A DNA stretch of 6,849 nucleotides from Chloroflexi bacterium RBG_16_72_14 (GTDB lineage Bacteria > Chloroflexota > Limnocylindria > Limnocylindrales > CSP1-4): assembly GCA_001797035.1 (NCBI GenBank), contig MGOE01000133.1, forward strand, positions 14,846 through 21,694, in the 5' to 3' direction. The notes beneath the pieces are model-generated. The model was not told the origin of the DNA. It saw nothing but the letters and a program-made list of their open reading frames with translations, and did no database searches. Positions 1 through 6,026 of the stretch are shown here, piece by piece (positions within the stretch are counted from its first letter, which is position 1; every line of letters starts with the position of its first letter). Both the position numbers and the translations under genes were made by a program.

Positions 1-1149
1 GACGAACACGTAGGCTCGCCACAGGGGGTGCTCGATGAACTCGAGCCGCTTGGCGGCGATCTCGGGCGCGAACCTGCCGACCTCGACCAGGTAGTCGAGG
101 ACCTCCTCCCGGGCGGTGCCGTCCTGGTGGAGCATCAGCGCGGCGTTGACCCGGCTCTCGTCGAGGACGGAGCGCAGGTCCGCCAGGTCGCGGCTGCGCC
201 CGGCCGCCTCGCGGAGCGCCGCCGGGTCGTCGGCCAGCGCGAGCCCGGCCAGCGGCGCCAGCTCCACGAGGAGGTCCGCGCGCTCGTCCGGCGGCACCGC
301 GAGGTCCCTTCCCAGGTTCGCGAGGCCCTCGGAGACGAGGCACTCCGGGGTGTTGATCAGCAGCATGCTGGCCTCAAGCCGCCCCAGCTCCTCGACCAGC
401 AGCTGCTCCTTGCAGGCGTGCTCCAGGTGGTGGCCGGGGAACGTCTCGTGGGCCACCGTGCCCATGAGCGCCGGCAGCCGGATCGGCAGGTCCAGGTTGA
501 TGTCGACCCGGGACCGGTAGCCGCCGTCGTACCAGTTGTAGGCGGACCACGGCTGGTTCCGCACGAGCGAGACCCGGAGGTCCTCGCCCTCCGGCAGGCC
601 GAACAGCGACGCCGCCCGCTCGCGGTAGCGACGGACGAGGTCGTCGACGACGGCGCCCACGCGGCCCGGGTCGACGGTCCACACAGCGTCCTCCGCGGCC
701 AGCCGCTGGGCGAGGGTCCCGCCGCCCGGCAGGCGGGCGTCGAGCTCCGCGGCCGCGACCCCGAACCGCGCGTCGGGACGGCGGACCGGCTCGTACGCGA
801 AGCAGCGTCGGACGTGCTCGAGGTACGGCAGGCGCGTCCCGGCACGCGCGAGCGCCTGGGTCTCGAGCGCGACGAGCTGGAGATCCAGCCAGTGCCGGCG
901 GTCCGGCTCCGCGACCTCCGTGTCCAGGCGGGCGCGGAGAGCGGCGGCATCCTGGGCCAGGCGGGCGGGCGCCCGCAGCTGCTCCATGTCGACCTGGGCC
1001 TTGAGCTCCGCGGGCCCGAAGAAGCCGTCGACCGTGCCCGGCAGGTGCTGGTCGAGCCGGAGGGCGAGCAGCAGGTAGTCCCGGGCAACCGCGTCCGGGG
1101 CCGGGATGGTCCGCGTGCCGCCCACGGCTTCGACGCGACCGCCGCTCAC
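1..1149 (-). CDS. DUF885-like putative zinc metallopeptidase, C-terminus cut by window edge
   Basis: The frame is open from a GTG at 1149 to base 1 (383 codons), so the C-terminus is missing. The translation contains VAHETFPGHHLEH, with H234, E235, H240, H241 and H244, and then ECLVSEGLANLGRDL with E274. This resembles the HExxPGHH...EG[WL]A signature of DUF885 proteins, regarded as putative zincin-type metallopeptidases. Zinc binding and proteolysis are inferred from the motif. The region before it (about residues 19-230) is mostly helical, starting DAVARDYLLLALRLDQ. I see no signal peptide, so it is probably cytoplasmic. It overlaps the stop of the upstream unknown gene by GTGA, implying translational coupling. 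The start is uncertain: an in-frame GTG at 1125 is the alternative, and family-like sequence begins only around codon 19. Substrate unknown. Codon bias is strongly G/C at third positions, which supports this frame over the overlapping open frames. Confidence 0.85.
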   Translation of the reverse strand, partial: MSGGRVEAVGGTRTIPAPDAVARDYLLLALRLDQHLPGTVDGFFGPAELKAQVDMEQLRAPARLAQDAAALRARLDTEVAEPDRRHWLDLQLVALETQALARAGTRLPYLEHVRRCFAYEPVRRPDARFGVAAAELDARLPGGGTLAQRLAAEDAVWTVDPGRVGAVVDDLVRRYRERAASLFGLPEGEDLRVSLVRNQPWSAYNWYDGGYRSRVDINLDLPIRLPALMGTVAHETFPGHHLEHACKEQLLVEELGRLEASMLLINTPECLVSEGLANLGRDLAVPPDERADLLVELAPLAGLALADDPAALREAAGRSRDLADLRSVLDESRVNAALMLHQDGTAREEVLDYLVEVGRFAPEIAAKRLEFIEHPLWRAYVFV

Positions 1150-1760
1150 CTCCGGAGGCGCTCGGGGCGCGGGGCACGCCGGGGCGGGTGGCCGGCGGCC
1201 GCCTCGTGGGCCGCGTGCTCGTCGGCCGCCCGGCGCGCCTCGTCCAGGCGGCGCTGCATCCCGGGATCCAGCGGGATGGCGCGTCGGGAGCCCTGTGCGA
1301 GGTGGGCGTGGCGCTCCGCCACGGCCGTGTCGTCCGGGCCGGGCTCCGCCGCCGGTTGATGCCGCTCGAAGGCCTCGTCGGACGCGGCTTCGCCGGCCGC
1401 CGGCACCTCGCCCATCCCCTGCCCGGCGCCCACGCCGCCGGTCTCGCCGCGGAAGGGCATGCCCTGGCGCTCGACGGCGTCGAGGCTCATCCGCAGAGCG
1501 GCGGTCTTCTGCGCCGCGACCTCGCGGACGTAGGCGGCCTCCTCGTCGGGCGTCATGCCCCGCCCGCGCACGGTCGCCTTCGGCTTGCCGACCATCAGCC
1601 ACGACAGGTGGTAGCGGTCCATCGTCCCCCAGGCGTGGGCGAGCAGGTCGTCGGACAGCTGGAGCCACGTCTGGAGGGCGGTGAGCGAGGGTTGCGCGTC
1701 CAGGCGCTCGCCCTCCTCGATGAGCTGGCGGGTGCGCAGGATGAGCTCGTTCCGGGTCAT
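1146..1760 (-). CDS. Conserved-looking protein of unknown function, 204 aa
   Basis: I do not recognise a family. Residues 1-100 look like a compact helical domain: amphipathic helices around 1-20 and 25-50, a YHLSWLMVGKP segment at 50-60, then TPDEEAAYVREVAAQK at 70-85. Residues about 105-204 are rich in Gly, Ala, Pro, Glu and Arg and look disordered, with a short charged helix near 165-190 and a basic end (PPRRAPRPERLRR). There is no signal peptide or membrane segment. The frame is supported by strong third-position G/C bias. The ATG at 1760 is chosen because a TAGACT hexamer ends 6 bases before it with no Shine-Dalgarno sequence, consistent with leaderless translation. Its TGA lies inside the GTGA overlap with the DUF885-like gene, so the two are probably co-transcribed and perhaps functionally related. 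No function is assigned. Confidence 0.8.
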   Translation of the reverse strand: MTRNELILRTRQLIEEGERLDAQPSLTALQTWLQLSDDLLAHAWGTMDRYHLSWLMVGKPKATVRGRGMTPDEEAAYVREVAAQKTAALRMSLDAVERQGMPFRGETGGVGAGQGMGEVPAAGEAASDEAFERHQPAAEPGPDDTAVAERHAHLAQGSRRAIPLDPGMQRRLDEARRAADEHAAHEAAAGHPPRRAPRPERLRR

Positions 1761-1764
1761 GCCG

Positions 1765-1773
1765 ATAGTCTAT
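1765..1773. promoter_or_regulatory. Palindromic -10 element shared by two divergent leaderless genes
   Basis: Only 18 bases (1761-1778) separate the two divergent ATG codons. They contain the inverted repeat ATAG-T-CTAT. On the plus strand TAGTCT (1766-1771) fits TANNNT and lies 7 bases before the ATG at 1779. On the minus strand TAGACT (1772-1767) fits TANNNT and lies 6 bases before the ATG at 1760. A -10 hexamer 6-7 bases before the start codon is the known arrangement for leaderless transcripts in Actinobacteria and Deinococcus relatives. Neither start has a Shine-Dalgarno match or room for one. I see no clear -35 on either side. Transcription from both strands is inferred. Confidence 0.65.
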
Positions 1774-1778
1774 GGGCG

Positions 1779-2381
1779 ATGCCCGCCAGCCCCACCCCGC
1801 ACGACGTCGAGTTCTTCGAGACCCCGGCCGCGTTCCGGGCCTGGCTGGAGGCCAACCACGCCGCGGCACCCGAGCTGTGGGTCGGGTACCGGTACCGGGC
1901 CAGCGGGCTGCCGTCGCTGACGTGGGAGCAGTCCGTCGACGAGGCCCTGTGCTTCGGCTGGATCGACGGCATCCGGGGCGCCGTCGACGGCGGGCACGCC
2001 GCGCGGTTCACGCCCCGGCGACCGGACAGCATCTGGAGCGCGCGCAACGTCGCCCGGGTCGAGGCCATGCGCGCCGAGGGCCGGATGCACCCGGCCGGCG
2101 AGGCGGCCTTCGAGCGCCGTCGCGAGGACCGGACGGCGGTCTACTCGTTCGAGTCGGAACCGGCCCTGGACGCCGAGGCCGAGGCCGCGCTGCGTGCCGA
2201 GCCCGGGGCCTGGACATTCTGGGAGGCACAGCCGCGCGGCTACCGCCGCTCTGCGACGCACTGGGTGATGGACGCCAGGCGGTCCGAGACCCGCGCCCGG
2301 CGGCTGGCAACGCTGGTGACCGGGTGCGCGGCCGGCGAACGTCTCCCCGAGATCACGGGCGGCGCGCGTCAGCGGCCATGA
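1779..2381 (+). CDS. YdeI/OmpD-associated family protein
   Basis: This 200-residue protein has the features of the YdeI/OmpD-associated (bacteriocin-protection-like) family: an N-terminal segment with FFETPAAFRAWLEANH (12-27), the core TWEQSVDEALCFGWIDG (48-64), FTPRRPDSIWSARN (77-90), and the C-terminal block YRRSATHWVMDARRSETR (155-172). Length is normal for the family. The molecular role is poorly known: the family name comes from E. coli YdeI, linked to peptide resistance, and no enzymatic activity can be read from this sequence. No signal peptide is seen. The ATG at 1779 is preferred because family similarity begins within the first ten residues and TAGTCT ends 7 bases upstream. The open frame continues upstream over the divergent gene but lacks family features there. 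It converges on pabC with 18 bases between the stops. Confidence 0.88.
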   Translation: MPASPTPHDVEFFETPAAFRAWLEANHAAAPELWVGYRYRASGLPSLTWEQSVDEALCFGWIDGIRGAVDGGHAARFTPRRPDSIWSARNVARVEAMRAEGRMHPAGEAAFERRREDRTAVYSFESEPALDAEAEAALRAEPGAWTFWEAQPRGYRRSATHWVMDARRSETRARRLATLVTGCAAGERLPEITGGARQRP

Positions 2382-2389
2382 GCCGGCTC
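2380..2389. repeat. 10-bp palindrome between convergent genes
   Basis: GAGCCGGCTC is a perfect palindrome overlapping the YdeI-like stop codon and reaching into the 18-base gap (2382-2399) before the pabC stop. It has no loop and no T-run on either side, so it is a poor intrinsic terminator. Such short palindromes also arise by chance at this GC content. It is recorded because it is the only structure seen in the convergent junction. Confidence 0.2.
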
Positions 2390-2399
2390 GGGGCGGGCC

Positions 2400-3308
2400 T
2401 CAGCTCCCGCGCATGAACGCTTCGCGGTCGGCGCGGGCGCGGAGCGTCCAGGGCCCGGGCAGCCCGCTGCCGACGGGGTGGCCGTTGAACCGCGTGACGG
2501 GCAGGATCCCGGCCACCGACGAGCACACGAACGCCTCGTCGGCGGCCGCCAGCTCGTCCGGCGTGAGCCACCCCTCCACCGGGCGCAGCCCGACGGACCC
2601 CGCCCAGCGGAGCAGCCACGAGCGCGTGGTGCCGGGCAGGATCGCGCAATCGAGGGCGGGCGTCGCGAGCTCCACCACGTCATCGGGCGCGCGACGGACG
2701 AGGAACACGTTGGCCGAGGTGGACTCGGACAGGTGGCCCGAGGTCGTGAGGAACAGCGCGTCGTCGGCGCCCGCGCGACGTGCCTCGAGGCGGGCGAAGA
2801 CGTAGTCCGCGCGGCTGGTCGTCTTGAGCGAGACCAGCGGGTTCTGCGGGTCGCGCCGGACCGCGCTCGCCACCAGCGACAGGCCGCGGTCGAGATGTCC
2901 GGCCACGGGCGGCACGACGGGCCACGCCTGGACGACGATCGTGGGCACGAGGTGCTCGTCCGGGGGCGGCAGGAGGCCCCGTGACGCCCATGCGCCTCGC
3001 GAGACCGTGAGCCGGATCGAGGCATCGGTTTCCGGCCCGTCCAGGCCTTCGGCGGCGAGCAGCGCCGCGATCCCGAGCTCGACGCGCTGCGCGATGTCGG
3101 GCGGCAGCTCGAAGCCGAGGCCGTCCGCGGAGCGGCGCAGGCGGGCGATGTGCTCGGCGAGCTCCGTGCACCGCCCGGCGCGGGCCCGGAGCGTCTCGAA
3201 CACGCCGTCGCCTAGCTGGAACCCGCGGTCGAACACCGACAGGTGGGAGCCGTCGGCACGTTGCACCACGCCGTCCACCCACACGAACCGCGGTCGAGGG
3301 CCGGTCAC
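2400..3308 (-). CDS. pabC: Aminodeoxychorismate lyase (class IV PLP aminotransferase fold)
   Basis: PabC cleaves 4-amino-4-deoxychorismate into p-aminobenzoate and pyruvate, feeding folate synthesis in the cytoplasm. The 302-residue product has fold-type IV landmarks: VFDRGFQLGDGVFETLR (25-41), EHIARLRRSA (52-61), the PLP-binding lysine K162 in SLKTTSRADYVFARLEA, and the conserved ESTSANVFLV (195-204) that contacts the cofactor. Length is somewhat above the roughly 270 residues of E. coli PabC. The GTG start at 3308 overlaps the pabB stop by four bases (GTGA) and has a GAGGTGA Shine-Dalgarno 7 bases away counting from its GAGG. Class IV also contains branched-chain and D-amino-acid aminotransferases, which sequence alone cannot exclude. 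The direct coupling to pabB makes the lyase assignment much the most likely. Confidence 0.9.
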   Translation of the reverse strand: MTGPRPRFVWVDGVVQRADGSHLSVFDRGFQLGDGVFETLRARAGRCTELAEHIARLRRSADGLGFELPPDIAQRVELGIAALLAAEGLDGPETDASIRLTVSRGAWASRGLLPPPDEHLVPTIVVQAWPVVPPVAGHLDRGLSLVASAVRRDPQNPLVSLKTTSRADYVFARLEARRAGADDALFLTTSGHLSESTSANVFLVRRAPDDVVELATPALDCAILPGTTRSWLLRWAGSVGLRPVEGWLTPDELAAADEAFVCSSVAGILPVTRFNGHPVGSGLPGPWTLRARADREAFMRGS

Positions 3309-4774
3309 GCCGTCACCTCGACCGCCCCGATCGAGGACAGCGGCCCGCGCGCCTTGGCGACGGTCTCGTCCCACTCGGCCTGCGGGTCGCTGCGCCAGGT
3401 GATCCCCCCGCCGACGTGGAGGGTCAGCCGCCCACCGTCCGCGACGAACGTCCGGATCAGGATGCTGGAGCCCATCCGCCCGTCCGGCCCGATCCAGGCC
3501 ATCGCTCCGCTGTACGGCCCGCGGCGCACGGGCTCGAGGCCCTCGATGACCTCCATCGCCCGGATCTTGGGGGCGCCGGTGATGCTGCCGCCGGGAAACG
3601 AGGCGGCAAGGAGGTCGAACGGGTCGAGGCCGGGCCGCAGCCGTCCGGACACCGTGGTGACGAGGTGCTGGACGGCCGCGGTGCGCTCGAGGCGCAGCAG
3701 CCGCGGGACCCGGACCGTGCCCGGCACGCAGACCCGCCCGAGGTCGTTGCGCAGCACGTCCACGATCATCACGTTCTCGGCCTGGTCCTTGCCACTGGCG
3801 AGGAGCTCGCGAGCGAGCGCCCGGTCCTCCTCGCGCGTGCGGCCACGGGGCCGGGTGCCCTTGATCGGGTCCGTGGACACGATGCCGTCGCCGGTGATGG
3901 CGAGGAACGGCTCCGGCGAGGCCGAGAGCAGCGCCCGCGGCACGCCGGTGGCCGGAGACGCGCCCATGTCCAGGTACCCGGCGAACAGCGCCGGGTCACC
4001 CGTGCGCAGCCGCCGGAACAGCGGCCAGGGGTCGCCGGCGAACCGTGCCTCGAGCCGGCGGGACAGGTTGGCCTGGTAGATCTCGCCCCGGCCGATCGCC
4101 GCCCGGACGGCCTCGACGCCCGCCAGCCAGCCCGCGTGCGAGGTGCCGGAGACGAACGCGGCGGGCATCTCGGCGGCGGGGGGCCCGGCGGCGCCGCCGG
4201 CGGATGCCGGTGAAACGTCGCCCCTCGCGAGAGCCTCGACCTGGCCGACCACGTCGGCGACGCGTCGCCCCAGCCGCGCCCGGTCGCCGTCCACGGCCCG
4301 TGCGCCAAGCCAGGCCTCGCCGCGGCGCCGGTCCCACGCAAGGACCCAGTCGTGCAGCGCCAGGCGGAGCAGCGGCAGGTGCTGGTCCACCCGGGCGAGC
4401 GCCGGCATGCGCTCGAACCGCCGGCCGAGGTCGTAGGCGAGGTATCCGGCGAGCCCGCCGCTGAACGGTGGCGCGAACGGGACATCGGCGACCCCCGGAC
4501 CCCCGTCCGGTGCGTCCAGCCGCCGGAGCAGCGCGCGCGACTCCGCGAACGGGTCGCCGCCCTCGGCGGGGGAATCGAGGACCGCCAGCGGGTCCGCGGC
4601 CAGGTAGCTCCAGCGGCCCGTCCGCCCTGGCCGCGCGCTCTCGAGCAGGACCAGGCCGGGCCGGCCGCGGAAGGCCTCCGCCGCGTCCATCGGCGCCACG
4701 GCATCGAGCCCGGGGAGCCGCAGGAGCACGACGCCGCCCCGCCGTGCGGGACTGGCTTCCGGATCGGTACGCAC
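3305..4774 (-). CDS. pabB: Aminodeoxychorismate synthase component I
   Basis: PabB converts chorismate and ammonia (normally from the PabA glutaminase) to 4-amino-4-deoxychorismate. The 489-residue protein has a variable N-terminal domain with WSYLAADPLAVL (55-66) and SGGLAGYLAYDLGRRFER (105-122), then the chorismate-binding domain: GRGEIYQANLSRR (228-240), DPIKGTRPRG (302-311), ENVMIVDVLRNDLGRV (333-348), FPGGSITGAPKIRAME (393-408) and GGGITWRSDPQAEWDET (455-471). Lysine 305 in PIKGT is the residue that distinguishes PabB from anthranilate synthase TrpE, which has PIAGT. The GTG at 4774 is chosen because TATCAT ends 6 bases before it and no Shine-Dalgarno is present; the frame stays open to 4837, but that extension runs into the divergent gene's leader. 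No PabA domain is fused, and no pabA is in the window. It overlaps pabC by GTGA. Confidence 0.95.
   Translation of the reverse strand: MRTDPEASPARRGGVVLLRLPGLDAVAPMDAAEAFRGRPGLVLLESARPGRTGRWSYLAADPLAVLDSPAEGGDPFAESRALLRRLDAPDGGPGVADVPFAPPFSGGLAGYLAYDLGRRFERMPALARVDQHLPLLRLALHDWVLAWDRRRGEAWLGARAVDGDRARLGRRVADVVGQVEALARGDVSPASAGGAAGPPAAEMPAAFVSGTSHAGWLAGVEAVRAAIGRGEIYQANLSRRLEARFAGDPWPLFRRLRTGDPALFAGYLDMGASPATGVPRALLSASPEPFLAITGDGIVSTDPIKGTRPRGRTREEDRALARELLASGKDQAENVMIVDVLRNDLGRVCVPGTVRVPRLLRLERTAAVQHLVTTVSGRLRPGLDPFDLLAASFPGGSITGAPKIRAMEVIEGLEPVRRGPYSGAMAWIGPDGRMGSSILIRTFVADGGRLTLHVGGGITWRSDPQAEWDETVAKARGPLSSIGAVEVTA
3313..3319 (-). promoter_or_regulatory. Ribosome binding site of pabC
   Basis: GAGGTGA on the minus strand matches seven bases of the anti-Shine-Dalgarno complement (GGAGGTGA). 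Its GAGG part is 7 bases from the pabC GTG at 3308. It lies inside the last codons of pabB, so pabC can be translated by direct initiation as well as by coupling through the GTGA overlap. Confidence 0.75.
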
Positions 4775-4780
4775 GCGGCG

Positions 4781-4786
4781 ATGATA
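4781..4786 (-). promoter_or_regulatory. Putative -10 element for leaderless pabB mRNA
   Basis: TATCAT on the minus strand (4786 down to 4781) fits TANNNT and is followed by six bases and then the pabB GTG at 4774. The spacing copies that at 1761-1778. No Shine-Dalgarno precedes the GTG. No clear -35 hexamer is visible around 4804-4809. On the plus strand the same place reads GATGAT (4780-4785), a weak -10 that could serve the divergent S58 gene, but this is not a TANNNT match. Confidence 0.55.
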
Positions 4787-4829
4787 GGTGGACCGCCCCT
4801 CGGCGGCCCACGATGGGGTTGGGGACTTC

Positions 4830-4834
4830 GGAGG
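4830..4834 (+). promoter_or_regulatory. Ribosome binding site fixing the S58 peptidase start
   Basis: GGAGG followed by five bases (CAACC) and GTG at 4840 is an ideal Shine-Dalgarno arrangement. It favours GTG 4840 over the in-frame ATG at 4813, which has neither a Shine-Dalgarno nor a TANNNT hexamer at leaderless spacing. Confidence 0.75.
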
Positions 4835-4839
4835 CAACC

Positions 4840-6018
4840 GTGCGCGCTCGCGAGCTGGGCATTCGCATCGGGCGGCTGGCGCCGGGTGCGCTCGATGCGA
4901 TCACCGACGTCCGTGGCGTCGGCGTGGGCCACACCACGCTGATTGGCGGCGACGGCCCGCTCGTCGTCGGGGAGGGGCCCATCCGGACGGGCGTGACGAT
5001 CATCTGGGCCCACGACGGCGACATCTGGGCCGAGCCGGTGTTCGCCGGCTGCCACCGCCTCAACGGCAACGGTGAGCTGACGGGCCTCGAGTGGATCCGG
5101 GAGGCGGGGCTGCTCGGCGGGCCGGTCGCCATCACCAATACCCACAGCGTCGGCACGGTGCGCGACGCGATGGTCTCCCACGCCGTGGGCCACCGGCGGC
5201 ATGGCGGCGGGCTGTGGTCGCTGCCGGTCGTGGGCGAGACCTGGGACGGCCTGCTCAACGACATCGACGGCCAGCATGTCCGTCCCGTCCACGTGGACCA
5301 GGCGATCTCGGCGGCGACCGGCGGGCCGGTCGCGGAGGGGAACGTCGGCGGCGGGACCGGGATGATCTGCCACGAGTTCAAGGGCGGGATCGGCACCGCG
5401 TCGCGCGTGGTCGCGGAGGCGGACGGCGGCTGGACGGTCGGGGTGCTCGTCCAGGCCAACTACGGCGAGCGCGAGCAGCTGCGGATCGACGGCGTGCCCG
5501 TCGGGGAGGCGATCCCGGTCTCGGAGGTGCCGTCGCCGCACCCGCCGGAGGAGACAGCGGCCGACGTCGCTGCCGGCGGCGCGCCGGGCACCGCCCCCGC
5601 CGCGGGAGCGGGCTCGATCATCGTCGTCGTGGCGACCGACGCGCCGCTCATCCCGCACCAGTGCGACCGGCTCGCGCAGCGGGCCTCGCTGGGGCTCGCC
5701 CGGATGGGCAGCACGGCGAACCACTCGTCGGGCGACCTCATCCTCGCCTTCGCGACCGGCAACCGCGGCCTGTCGGCCGCCGACGATCCCGGCGCGGGGC
5801 ACGCGTCGACGATCGACGTGCGGATGGTGTCGGACAACCGTCTGACGCCCCTGTTCAAGGCGACCGCCGAGGCCACCGAGGCCGCGATCGTGAACGCCCT
5901 CCTGGCCGCCCGGACGATGACCGGTCGCGACGGCGTCACAGCGCACGCGCTGGACCACGACCGGCTGCTGGACGTCATGGCGCGGTTCGGGCGCGGGCCG
6001 CGGACCGCCACGGCCTGA
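4840..6018 (+). CDS. DmpA-type (peptidase S58) self-processing aminopeptidase
   Basis: The family, which includes DmpA of Ochrobactrum and the beta-peptidyl aminopeptidase BapA, consists of N-terminal-nucleophile hydrolases that cut themselves into alpha and beta chains and remove N-terminal residues from peptides, including D- or beta-amino acids in some members. This 392-residue protein shows ITDVRGVGVGHTTL (21-34), FAGCHRLNGNGELTGLEW (68-85), ITNTHSVGTVRDA (98-110), VVGETWDGLLNDIDG (130-144), GPVAEGNVGGGTGM (162-175), FKGGIGTASRV (180-190) and VQANYG with N207 (204-209). The predicted self-cleavage site is Gly258-Ser259 at GAGSIIVVVATDAPL, with Ser259 becoming the catalytic N-terminus of the beta chain, as at Gly-Ser in DmpA. 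A Pro/Ala-rich linker (about 225-257) precedes it. No signal peptide, so probably cytoplasmic. The actual substrate (L, D or beta) cannot be read from sequence. It is divergent from pabB (65 bases apart) and followed closely by the GNAT gene. Confidence 0.93.
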   Translation: MRARELGIRIGRLAPGALDAITDVRGVGVGHTTLIGGDGPLVVGEGPIRTGVTIIWAHDGDIWAEPVFAGCHRLNGNGELTGLEWIREAGLLGGPVAITNTHSVGTVRDAMVSHAVGHRRHGGGLWSLPVVGETWDGLLNDIDGQHVRPVHVDQAISAATGGPVAEGNVGGGTGMICHEFKGGIGTASRVVAEADGGWTVGVLVQANYGEREQLRIDGVPVGEAIPVSEVPSPHPPEETAADVAAGGAPGTAPAAGAGSIIVVVATDAPLIPHQCDRLAQRASLGLARMGSTANHSSGDLILAFATGNRGLSAADDPGAGHASTIDVRMVSDNRLTPLFKATAEATEAAIVNALLAARTMTGRDGVTAHALDHDRLLDVMARFGRGPRTATA

Positions 6019-6021
6019 GGG
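6017..6021 (+). promoter_or_regulatory. Ribosome binding site of the GNAT gene, overlapping the upstream stop
   Basis: GAGGG begins inside the TGA stop of the S58 gene and is 5 bases from TTG 6027. This favours TTG 6027 as the start over GTG 6021, which overlaps the site, and GTG 6042, which is 20 bases away. It also ties the two genes into one transcription unit. Confidence 0.5.
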
Positions 6022-6026
6022 TGCCA

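Noticed and set aside
28..1359. A 443-codon open frame on the plus strand
   Set aside because: It is antisense to the DUF885-like gene and part of the unknown gene, which have family motifs and proper codon bias. Its own product has no recognisable domain.
1188..1778. Upstream extension of the YdeI-like open frame
   Set aside because: The extension is antisense to the unknown gene and has no family similarity. The ATG at 1779 fits both the family N-terminus and the promoter spacing.
2371..2406. Possible bidirectional intrinsic terminator between the YdeI-like gene and pabC
   Set aside because: Only short GC palindromes without a loop or T-tract are present, which is not enough to call a terminator.
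4775..4837. 21-codon N-terminal extension of PabB from a TTG at 4837
   Set aside because: It crosses the divergent S58 leader and ribosome binding site and contains the TATCAT element. It adds no PabB-like residues.
4813..4839. ATG 4813 as the start of the S58 peptidase
   Set aside because: It has no Shine-Dalgarno or TANNNT hexamer at leaderless distance, whereas GTG 4840 has GGAGG at ideal spacing and family similarity begins right after it.
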